Assembly: GCF_003173355.1 (NCBI RefSeq)
Contig: NZ_QGMY01000014.1
Span: forward strand, 1-64,000
Length of the DNA: 64,000 nucleotides
Origin: Methanospirillum lacunae
GTDB lineage: Archaea > Halobacteriota > Methanomicrobia > Methanomicrobiales > Methanospirillaceae
Direction of reading: 5' to 3'
A model generated the notes under the pieces. That model was not told the origin of the DNA and made no database searches. It was given only the letters and a program-made list of their open reading frames with translations. This document shows positions 58,301 to 64,000 of the stretch, one piece after another (position 1 is the stretch's first letter; each line of letters begins with the position of its first letter). The translations under genes were made by a program, and so were the position numbers.

Positions 58301-59548
58301 GGAAAGGCCATAGATACTGCCCGCAAAGCCATTACTCATCTTGTTGAGGATTCAAACGCTATTGCAAATGCTGCGATAGCCGGGGATCTCAAATTTAGAT
58401 CTGATTCTTCAGTTCATGAGGGTAGTTACAGAGAAATCATTGAAGGAATGAATAAGACCCTTGATTCCATAAACGTTCCAATTATTGAATCGATGAATGT
58501 TGCTAGTAATTATGCAAAATACAACTTTACTGCACACTTCGATCCAAAGATAGAGATAAAAGGTGACTGGATTCAGTTTAAAACAGAATTAAATAATATT
58601 GGCATTCAGATTTCAGAAGCGATATCACTCATCAACAAGAGTGTAAGTGACCTGGCATCAAGTGCAGAAGAAGCTAATGCAAGTATTGAGGAAGTTCTGG
58701 CCGGAGCACATCAGATTGCTGCAAATACCGGAAAGGTCAGCCAGAATGCTGATCAGGGAGGTGACGGAATTGTGCAGGTTCTGAAAGCAATGGAAGATCT
58801 CAATGAGACTGTGGCGGCAGTTTCACAAAAAACCGAATCTGTGTCAGCAGCGTCTAATGAGACAAATTCACTTGCAAAAGGGGGAATCACTCTTGCAAAG
58901 CAGTCTGAAAAGGCAATGGGAGATATTACAACTTCAACAAATGAAGTTGATTCTATTGTAAACGGAATTAATTCCCAGATGGATGAAATAGGAAAAATCG
59001 TTCGTTTAATTTCAGATATTGCAAATCAGACAAATTTACTCGCTCTCAATGCAGCTATTGAAGCGGCACGTGCTGGTGAAGCTGGAAGAGGGTTTGCTGT
59101 TGTTGCAGCAGAAGTCAAATCTCTTGCCCAGGATTCACGTAAATCTGCGGAAAACATTGCAGATATGATCGCAACTCTCCAGACGAAAGCAAACCAGGCA
59201 ACACAGGCTATGGGAAAATCGACAACTGCAGTAAAAGAAGGAAGTTCAGCGTTAGAGCAGACTTTGACCGCATTCAATAAAATTGCCGATACCATTGAAG
59301 AGATTAACCAGAATATTGTTGAGGTGGCATCTGCATCTGAAGAACAGGCTGCTTCGGTTGAAGAGGTTACCGCCAGCATCCAGGAGGTTGCAAACCTTGT
59401 GCAAAATACTTCACGTGAAGCCGGGGATGCTGCAGCAGCGACAGAAGAGGCAAGTGCATCTATTGATGAGGTTGGCAGAATCATGGGAGGGGTTGTCCGG
59501 ATTGTTGAAAATATCTCTGGCGAGATGACGAAATTCAAGGTAGCCTGA
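55346..59548 (+). CDS. Giant cytoplasmic MCP with eight PAS domains
   Basis: 1400 residues, no TM segment. One ordinary PAS (about 10-130) is followed by seven PAS repeats of exactly 115 residues beginning near 136, 251, 366, 481, 596, 711 and 826, each starting with an (L/F)xxENPxAI-type motif. Two kinds alternate, [22 protein letters not shown] and [20 protein letters not shown], making a 230-residue (690-bp) super-repeat. HAMP-like segments (about 940-1110) and the methyl-accepting coil follow, with tip [19 protein letters not shown] (about 1228-1246). GGTGA lies 5 nt before the ATG. CheW begins 4 bp after its stop. The long PAS chain suggests cooperative or multi-ligand cytoplasmic sensing. 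Confidence 0.92.
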   Translation: MSISALPATSKELESLQTLYDSIPFAVFVIGSNGLFIDCNKTALSIFCASSRDNLIGKPPGVLSPQKQRNGNDSETEAKKHIQDAHQSGLANFYFDHQTLDGKIFPAKVILSKIAYVGEECLLATIADISGQVRVEENQALIDENPYALIKLNPDLTIADVNPAFLQITGYKREEWIGRSAGDFNVLKREGPTPLDAIKAKSTLKGNYVADFPNGITSMEYSYIPIFDADGAILYIYAIFADRTKLDSKINESNTLIKENPAAILSLDLNGRIQAYNQAFLDFSHISQEKILLMNVKEFKILERVGQSISEVISSGKPSKGKMVVDFDWSVRILDFTYIPVFDARDEVTGLIGMFVDVTDQDSRMNEMDSFLSENPHAIMTLNPDMAVMDVNPAFCKISGYSHDQAIRMQHKEFKSTDRVGATAADAINNKKAMGGKITCLFPAGIRHLEYTYIPIFDKAGRVTKVFDIFADVTSLVEKINESESLIKANPASILTVEPNGKILSVNPSFIAISHLSEEKLLSMKLQEFNIISREGLPLSEILSKKEISKGMLVVDFGWSVRTLDFTYIPVRDANETVTSLVAMYIDVTEQVSRLDEMESFLGENPHAIMTLSPEMAVLDVNPAFCNISGFSHGQATRMQHKEFKSTDRVGATAADAINNKKAMGGKITCLFPAGIRHLEYTYIPIFDKAGRVTKVFDIFADVTSLIEKITESNSLIKENPASIMSLDIQGNILSVNKAFLEVSHISEEKLLTMNGRDLNCIKRDGPSISEVVSSKQASKGRMIVDFEWAVKTLDYTYIPVLDANDAVTSIVAMYIDVSDQVAYVNEIESFIRENPHAIMMMDTDMRITETNPACSKMLGYSHEEITRMKLSDLKVIEREGQTIRDALQTKQPVRGRVISDTPAGIRHLDYVYIPIMDQKGTVIRFIEIFSDMTAIRSLVQYLNKSVEGVQSNISSLAKGDTTFNVKILDADEYSSSAREEFVKIGKAIDTARKAITHLVEDSNAIANAAIAGDLKFRSDSSVHEGSYREIIEGMNKTLDSINVPIIESMNVASNYAKYNFTAHFDPKIEIKGDWIQFKTELNNIGIQISEAISLINKSVSDLASSAEEANASIEEVLAGAHQIAANTGKVSQNADQGGDGIVQVLKAMEDLNETVAAVSQKTESVSAASNETNSLAKGGITLAKQSEKAMGDITTSTNEVDSIVNGINSQMDEIGKIVRLISDIANQTNLLALNAAIEAARAGEAGRGFAVVAAEVKSLAQDSRKSAENIADMIATLQTKANQATQAMGKSTTAVKEGSSALEQTLTAFNKIADTIEEINQNIVEVASASEEQAASVEEVTASIQEVANLVQNTSREAGDAAAATEEASASIDEVGRIMGGVVRIVENISGEMTKFKVA
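56441..57820 (+). repeat. 690-bp tandem repeat units inside the giant MCP gene
   Basis: Units 56441-57130 and 57131-57820 are collinear without gaps. A preceding unit (55751-56440) and a following partial unit (from 57821) keep the same 690-bp phase. The stretch 56570-56760 and its copy 57260-57450 are nearly identical at DNA level (shared GATCGCGTAGGTGCAACTGC and AAAGCCATGGGCGG), which points to recent duplication or gene conversion. Confidence 0.85.
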
Positions 59549-59552
59549 TACT

Positions 59553-60068
59553 ATGGCAGTAGCAGAAGCAGGAGCTCCTGCTCCGATTCATTCAATTTCA
59601 TCCCAGTCAGGCGATGAGATCCAGGTGGTGGAATTTCTTCTTGAAGAAGATCAGTTTGCCATCAATCTTTTCGATGTGAGAGAGATTGTTGAATATACCC
59701 GGATTACCCCGCTCCCGGGGAGTGCCAGATATATTAAAGGGATAATTGATCTCAGGGGAGAAATAACCACAATCATCGATCTTAAGGAAAAGATGGGGAT
59801 TTCTGCTCACAAAAAGAATCAGGAGCAGTCACGAATCATTGTAATTGATAGTTCTGTAACCAAGGGAAAGACCGGAATTCTCGTGGATGATGTAACCACG
59901 GTAATGTCAGTAACAACATCCCAGATTGATCAGAAAACCTGTGACAAGGATGATACATCATATATTCTTGGCATTATTAAACAAAAACAGGGAGATCGGG
60001 AGTCTGAAAAAACTGATCTCATCATATGGCTTGACATCCCAAGAATGCTCCGGGACCTGGGCCAGTAA
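59553..60068 (+). CDS. cheW: CheW-like coupling protein (partner of giant MCP)
   Basis: 171 residues: VVEFLLEEDQFAINLFDVRE, YIKGIIDLRGEITTIIDLKE and GILVDDVTTVMSV. It starts 4 bp after the MCP stop, so the pair is cotranscribed. It differs from the other CheW proteins in the loop EYTRITPLPGSARY, which may tune it to this receptor. It is convergent with the TrmB-type gene, only 7 bp away, with an A/T tract acting as a possible two-way terminator. Confidence 0.93.
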   Translation: MAVAEAGAPAPIHSISSQSGDEIQVVEFLLEEDQFAINLFDVREIVEYTRITPLPGSARYIKGIIDLRGEITTIIDLKEKMGISAHKKNQEQSRIIVIDSSVTKGKTGILVDDVTTVMSVTTSQIDQKTCDKDDTSYILGIIKQKQGDRESEKTDLIIWLDIPRMLRDLGQ

Positions 60069-60075
60069 AAAAAAA

Positions 60076-60897
60076 TCAATTCTCTGTCATGTGAAGATCA
60101 TCACCATCTTCCATAGTTTTTAGTGCTCCTGATATCATCATATCAAAGGTCATATTCTGCAGATAGAGGCTGATGGGTAGTGTATTTATAATTGCCATCC
60201 GTTCTCCGTTAACGGAATAGATATTCATCACCTCGGTATTCTCTGAAATCATCAGACATTCAAGGGTAAAGACCTGGTCTTTCCTTATGAGAGGACTGGA
60301 ATACGCCTTTTCAAAAATATTTTCACGGAAAAAATCGTTTAGTTTGTCTATTTTATAATAGACAACACCAGGAATCCGGGGACCTGAATATGATATGCCT
60401 GGTTTGAAAAGGAGACTTACCTCACCTTTTTTTACTGCTTCTTTAATCTGTGTATGATACCTTCCCGGAACTTCCTGATCCAGGACAAGAATTGATAAAT
60501 TACCAGTCATTCGCTCTATAAGAAGGTTGAAATGCCGCTTGATACTCCAGTCACCCTTCACATGCCAGAGAGGTACATATTCTTCATCTTTCTGTATCGA
60601 AAGAGTCTCAAGTATCGCGATGCTCTCTTCTGCAGCATGATTTAGTTCATTTTGAAGTTTTGGGATTACGATATCAGGAGGAACAGACCGGTAAAACAGA
60701 GGACTACCCTCTCTGACTTCGACAAATCCTTTTGCTGTAAGCTCATTGAGAATGTCATACACACGGGGACGTGGCACCCCGCTGATCTCATGGATCGTCC
60801 GGGCATTTGCTTCCCTGATTCCCACAAGTGCAACATAGATTTTCGCTTCATATTCCTTGAGACCAAGTTTTACTAGATTTTCAATGAGATTTGACAT
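60076..60897 (-). CDS. TrmB-family transcriptional regulator
   Basis: 273 residues. The N-terminal winged helix reads LVKLGLKEYEAKIYVALVGI, then ARTIHEISGVPRPRVYDILNELTAKGFVEV (about 30-60), diagnostic for TrmB. The short coil and sensor domain (about 75-260) follow, with LSILVLDQEVPGRY as in the phospholipase-D-like half of TrmB sensors. Known members respond to sugars or other small molecules. Divergent from the efflux operon at 60985 with an 87-bp spacer holding a palindrome over the promoter, so it probably controls that operon; a drug-like or metabolite inducer is inferred. Confidence 0.9.
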   Translation of the reverse strand: MSNLIENLVKLGLKEYEAKIYVALVGIREANARTIHEISGVPRPRVYDILNELTAKGFVEVREGSPLFYRSVPPDIVIPKLQNELNHAAEESIAILETLSIQKDEEYVPLWHVKGDWSIKRHFNLLIERMTGNLSILVLDQEVPGRYHTQIKEAVKKGEVSLLFKPGISYSGPRIPGVVYYKIDKLNDFFRENIFEKAYSSPLIRKDQVFTLECLMISENTEVMNIYSVNGERMAIINTLPISLYLQNMTFDMMISGALKTMEDGDDLHMTEN

Positions 60898-60907
60898 ATG
60901 TTACTCT

Positions 60908-60925
60908 AATAGTTACAACACTATT
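60908..60925. promoter_or_regulatory. Candidate TrmB operator at efflux promoter
   Basis: AATAGT-N6-ACTATT, an 18-bp dyad that runs into TTTTATAAG (60924-60932), the likely rightward TATA box. A start near 60957 would leave a leader of about 28 nt to the ATG at 60985. A regulator bound here would block TATA recognition. Confidence 0.55.
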
Positions 60926-60984
60926 TTATAAGTTGCTTCCGACACTATGCATCGCATCTGACTTAGCAATCGCCCAGGTGTATC

Positions 60985-62181
60985 ATGAACCAGACCTATC
61001 TCATCATCATTCTCATGTGTGCTTTGATGGCAGGAATTACTCCATCATCTGCACTTGAAACGCCGGTTGACCATGAAGCTGCCCAGATATCAGTCCAGAA
61101 TGTCACTCTTGACCCTGAGGTTCTCATGCAGGGTGACATAGGAAATATCGTCATTCAAATCAGAAATACCGGAAACCAGAGTGTGGCAATACGGCGGGCT
61201 GAACTATCCTGTGAGGACCTGACTGTTCTCAATGATCAGACATATGACTCAGTTGGGACTCTCGGTCCCGGGAATAATATGAAATTCGCTTTTTCAATAA
61301 AAGCTGATCATGAAGATGGGACCTATTACCTCAAGTTTTATCTTGATTTCATGGGATCAGGCTCCCTGCGTTATTACATACCGGTAACTGTAGAGAACTC
61401 TGAACCCCAGGTATCAGTCATCGACTCACCAGATACATATACAACAGATCGCAAGGACCAGATACATCTGACAATAGGAAATCCCAGGAAAGACAGTATT
61501 GATGGAGTAATTATTACTCCAAAAGGAGACGGGATTACATCAACCCAGTCATCGGTTTTTGTAGGAAGGCTTGAGCCTAATGGTCAAAAAAATGTAACCC
61601 TTGAGATTACTCCTCACACTGAAACTAATCTTACAGTAGATGCGTCATACAAGAATGGCAACAATAAACACATGGTCAGCCTGGAGGTTCCGGTTGAGAC
61701 AGGAGTTAGAAATATTCGTGCTGAACCTATCGTCAGCGATCTTGAGGTTATCAAATCCGGTGATTATTACACCTTGAAGGGGAATATCGTAAACAACGGA
61801 CTTGAATTTGCACACAGTATCATCCTGTCTGTAGGATCACCAGCCTCATCTATCGATCCAAGCCCGACGTACGTAGTTGGAAACTTGGAGCCAGATGAAT
61901 CAACAAATTTCAAGATATCACTCACATGCCCTGGAGAAACATTCCCTCTCACAATCAATTACAAAGACATTGAAGGAGATTCATGCTCTGATACAACTAC
62001 TATTAATCTTTCACATCCCGAACTGAATCCATTTCAAAAGCAGAAAAAGCCCGGAATTTTTGGTGATCCCATAACCCTGATCGGAATCATCATCGGTCTT
62101 GTTGTGTTAATCGGGGTAGTTATTTTAATAGCCCGAAAATTCAATTCAGGACGGAATTCATCAGATCTAGTCAGGAAATAA
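60985..62181 (+). CDS. Membrane-anchored Ig-like (CARDB/NEW3-type) exporter accessory protein
   Basis: 398 residues. A signal segment (about 3-23, ending PSSALE) is followed by three to four Ig-like repeats (GNIVIQIRNTGNQSVAI; HLTIGNPRKDSIDGV; FVGRLEPNGQKNVTLEI; YTLKGNIVNNGLEFAHS; VGNLEPDESTNFKISL), then a C-terminal TM helix (ITLIGIIIGLVVLIGVVILI) and a basic tail. It has the same plan as the protein at 47056, which heads an unrelated ABC exporter operon. First gene of an efflux operon; it may bridge the pump to the S-layer side or present substrates. Confidence 0.82.
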   Translation: MNQTYLIIILMCALMAGITPSSALETPVDHEAAQISVQNVTLDPEVLMQGDIGNIVIQIRNTGNQSVAIRRAELSCEDLTVLNDQTYDSVGTLGPGNNMKFAFSIKADHEDGTYYLKFYLDFMGSGSLRYYIPVTVENSEPQVSVIDSPDTYTTDRKDQIHLTIGNPRKDSIDGVIITPKGDGITSTQSSVFVGRLEPNGQKNVTLEITPHTETNLTVDASYKNGNNKHMVSLEVPVETGVRNIRAEPIVSDLEVIKSGDYYTLKGNIVNNGLEFAHSIILSVGSPASSIDPSPTYVVGNLEPDESTNFKISLTCPGETFPLTINYKDIEGDSCSDTTTINLSHPELNPFQKQKKPGIFGDPITLIGIIIGLVVLIGVVILIARKFNSGRNSSDLVRK

Positions 62182-62193
62182 TGGGTGGATGAC

Positions 62194-62886
62194 ATGGCCG
62201 TACAGGATGAAATTGTGAATCAGCCAGATCCATCTTCACCAGGTGAAGAGAATTCCAGAAAAAACCTTCTCCAGAAGATCAGGCACCACCGGTTGTTCTG
62301 GAAAGGAGTCATTCTCTTCCTGGTACTCGCTGTGATCTGTGGAGTTCTCGTCTATTACGAGATCCAGAGCACAGTCTATATCGAGGATAGCACAATTACA
62401 GCACCGGTTATCACTATAAGCCCGACAAATGTAGGAGTTCTTGAAAAGATCTATGTCACCGAGGGAGATATTGTCAGGCGAAACCAGGAACTTGCGAGAG
62501 TTAACAATGTGGCAATCCATTCAAAAGTCGCAGGGATAATCACAAAAATAGAAGACACACCCGGAATGGTAGTGGGCACACAGACTCCTGTCATCTCAAT
62601 GATAGACAAAGAAAAACTCCGGATCGTTGGCAGAATTAAAGAAGACAAAGGATTGAAGGATATTAATCCCGGACAGCAGGCACGGTTCACTGTTGATGCT
62701 TTTCCATCTGAAACGTTTTATGGCACAGTGGAAAAGGTGGCCCCTATCGCTCGGCAAGGTGACATTGTCTTTAGTATATCTGACAAACGCCAGGAACAGG
62801 AGTTTGAAGTCACTGTAGAGTATGATGTAGACGAATACCCGGACCTGAAACCAGGCATGTCAGCAAAACTCTGGATTATCAGGTAA
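62194..62886 (+). CDS. HlyD/EmrA-type membrane fusion adaptor
   Basis: The ATG at 62194 has GGGTGG 5 nt upstream and is preferred over a GTG at 62185; 230 residues. One TM helix (about 38-60, LFWKGVILFLVLAVICGVLVYY) precedes a split biotinyl-lipoyl domain (NVGVLEKIYVTEGDIVRRNQELARV and SKVAGIITKIEDTPGMVVG) and a beta-barrel (RIVGRIKEDKGLKDINPGQQARFTVDAFPSETF; the end DLKPGMSAKLWI). The long alpha-hairpin found in Gram-negative adaptors is missing, as expected in a cell without an outer membrane. It precedes the MFS pump, matching EmrA-EmrB order. Confidence 0.88.
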   Translation: MAVQDEIVNQPDPSSPGEENSRKNLLQKIRHHRLFWKGVILFLVLAVICGVLVYYEIQSTVYIEDSTITAPVITISPTNVGVLEKIYVTEGDIVRRNQELARVNNVAIHSKVAGIITKIEDTPGMVVGTQTPVISMIDKEKLRIVGRIKEDKGLKDINPGQQARFTVDAFPSETFYGTVEKVAPIARQGDIVFSISDKRQEQEFEVTVEYDVDEYPDLKPGMSAKLWIIR

Positions 62887-62948
62887 CCTTTTTATGAAAA
62901 ACTCGTCATCAGATCTCCTGAGCCAGAACCAGTTTCATGGAGGTTATT

Positions 62949-64000
62949 ATGAGTGGATATGATCGTCTGAAATGGATGATCCTTCTCACCGTGATCATTG
63001 GAACATTTCTGGGCAGGATGGATCAGACAATCGTCTCCCTAGCTGTTCCCAAGATCATGGATGATTTTGCAATCACCACTTCAGATGCCGGGTGGATATC
63101 CACCGCATATATCCTTGCAAACGCAGTGTTTGTGCCGATCTGGGGAAAACTCGGAGATACCAGGGGAAGAAAACGGGTGTATCTCTGGGGATTCGGGATT
63201 TTCATCTTTGGATCAATTCTGGCCGGGTTTGCCTGGGATCTTGGATCAATGATTGTATTCAGGGTAATCCAGGCGATTGCCAGTTCTGCTGACTACCCAA
63301 CCGCCATGGCAATCCTTACAATAACCTTTAGTGATCGAAAAGAGCGGGGGAAGGCTCTTGGTATCTGGTCTTCAGCATTTGCAGCTTCTGCAGTCTTCGG
63401 TCCCCTGATCGGTGGTCCATTAATCGATAATTTTGGATGGAGATCCGTATTTTTAATAAATCTCCCGATAGGCATTATCGGAATTATCATGGCTCTCACT
63501 TATATTCCTGAATCCATGTCTGATCAACGCAGTGAGAACTTTGACTGGTACGGAGCCTCAAGTCTAGGAGTGGCACTTGCACTTCTCGTGCTTGGTCTTG
63601 ACAGAGGGTATGACTGGGGATGGACATCACTTCCCATACTCCTCAGTTTTGCTCTTTCAGGGGTGTTTCTATACATATTCTACCTGATCGATTCACGACA
63701 TCCTGAACCGGTCATCGATTTCAGGTATCTGAGAATCCCTTCATTCACACATACCCTTGGCAACAATTTCGTGGTCTTTATGTGTATGATGGGAGTCATT
63801 TTTTTAATTCCGGTATTTGACCAGACATTTCTCGGATACACTGCAACGGAGACCGGACTACAGTTTATCCCGTTTGCCTGTTTCATGATTGTTGGAGCTT
63901 TATACGGCTCATCTTTTATCGGAAAGGTACAGACAAGATACGTGATTGCCGCAAGCACACTCTTTGCTGCATTCGGGATTTATCTTTTCACCGGACTGGA
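62949..64000 (+). CDS. MFS drug:H+ antiporter, DHA2/EmrB-QacA type (partial)
   Basis: GGAGG lies 5 nt before the ATG; the frame is open to the window edge, so at least 350 residues of a likely 470-550 are seen. TM1 carries LGRMDQTIVSLAVPKIMDDF, the DHA2 motif with the membrane Asp. GWISTAYILANAVFVPIWGKLGDTRGRKRVYLWG is motif A. RVIQAIASSADYPTAMAILT and AAFAASAVFGPLIGGPLIDNFGWRSVFLINLPIG-like motif C signatures follow. It probably exports hydrophobic or cationic compounds using the proton gradient, assisted by the adaptor upstream. Confidence 0.93.
   Translation, partial: MSGYDRLKWMILLTVIIGTFLGRMDQTIVSLAVPKIMDDFAITTSDAGWISTAYILANAVFVPIWGKLGDTRGRKRVYLWGFGIFIFGSILAGFAWDLGSMIVFRVIQAIASSADYPTAMAILTITFSDRKERGKALGIWSSAFAASAVFGPLIGGPLIDNFGWRSVFLINLPIGIIGIIMALTYIPESMSDQRSENFDWYGASSLGVALALLVLGLDRGYDWGWTSLPILLSFALSGVFLYIFYLIDSRHPEPVIDFRYLRIPSFTHTLGNNFVVFMCMMGVIFLIPVFDQTFLGYTATETGLQFIPFACFMIVGALYGSSFIGKVQTRYVIAASTLFAAFGIYLFTGL

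Noticed and set aside
1-64000. CRISPR arrays, tRNA or rRNA genes
   Set aside because: I saw no regularly spaced identical short repeats and no tRNA-like or rRNA signatures on reading; a dedicated tRNA scan was not possible here.

Overview
The window looks like chromosomal DNA of a methanogenic archaeon of the order Methanomicrobiales, most like Methanospirillum. This is inferred from gene content, not from a marker gene. The signs are many PAS-rich sensor kinases of the archaeal RHDI type, methyl-accepting chemotaxis proteins (MCPs) paired with CheW, iron-sulfur flavoproteins with the compact cysteine motif, HxlR, TrmB and AbrB regulators, PKD-domain secreted proteins, corrinoid and UroD-fold methyltransferase homologues, TATA-like promoters and GGTGA/GGAGG ribosome sites. 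I found no rRNA, tRNA, CRISPR array or complete insertion sequence.

Layout. 0-15 kb: an HxlR regulator divergent from a DUF1847 protein, a sensor kinase with a substrate-binding-like sensor domain, a secreted papain-like protease, small unknown proteins, a stand-alone receiver, an HTH-PAS regulator, a membrane MCP, a second kinase of the substrate-binding type, and an MCP remnant. 15-28.6 kb: a signalling island with an HTH/multi-PAS regulator, a Cache-type MCP with CheW, and two cytoplasmic poly-HAMP MCP-CheW pairs that look like a segmental duplication, with an orphan substrate-binding protein between them. 28.8-32.7 kb: a tight operon of a corrinoid protein, a UroD-fold protein and a histidine kinase whose N-terminus resembles DUF1638. 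32.9-36.4 kb: an iron-sulfur flavoprotein, a flavin reductase and an AT-rich stretch with an orphan metal/cobalamin-type binding protein. 36.4-41 kb: a very large PAS sensor whose PocR and kinase parts are split off by frameshifts. 41-52.5 kb: a CPA1 antiporter, a subtilisin-like protease, a TetR-controlled FtsX-type exporter operon, an AbrB/fused flavoprotein operon and an unknown secreted protein. 52.5-60 kb: a PAS protein with a histidine-less dimerisation motif, an HTH-PAS regulator, and a 1400-residue cytoplasmic MCP containing exact 115-residue PAS repeats, with its CheW. 60-64 kb: a TrmB regulator divergent from an efflux operon (Ig-like membrane protein, HlyD-type adaptor, DHA2-type MFS pump) that runs off the window.

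How it fits together. Most of the window is for sensing: four CheW proteins, five intact MCPs, three intact RHDI kinases, three HTH-PAS regulators and one lone receiver, but no CheA, CheB, CheR or CheY-like partner set, so these inputs must feed machinery encoded elsewhere. The most distinctive candidate system is the corrinoid/UroD/DUF1638-kinase operon. Its UroD-fold protein lacks the expected zinc-ligand pattern, which suggests a methyl- or corrinoid-sensing pathway rather than catabolism. A second recurring theme is a membrane-anchored Ig-like (CARDB/NEW3-type) protein encoded first in two unrelated exporter operons, each with its own divergent regulator and palindromic operators.
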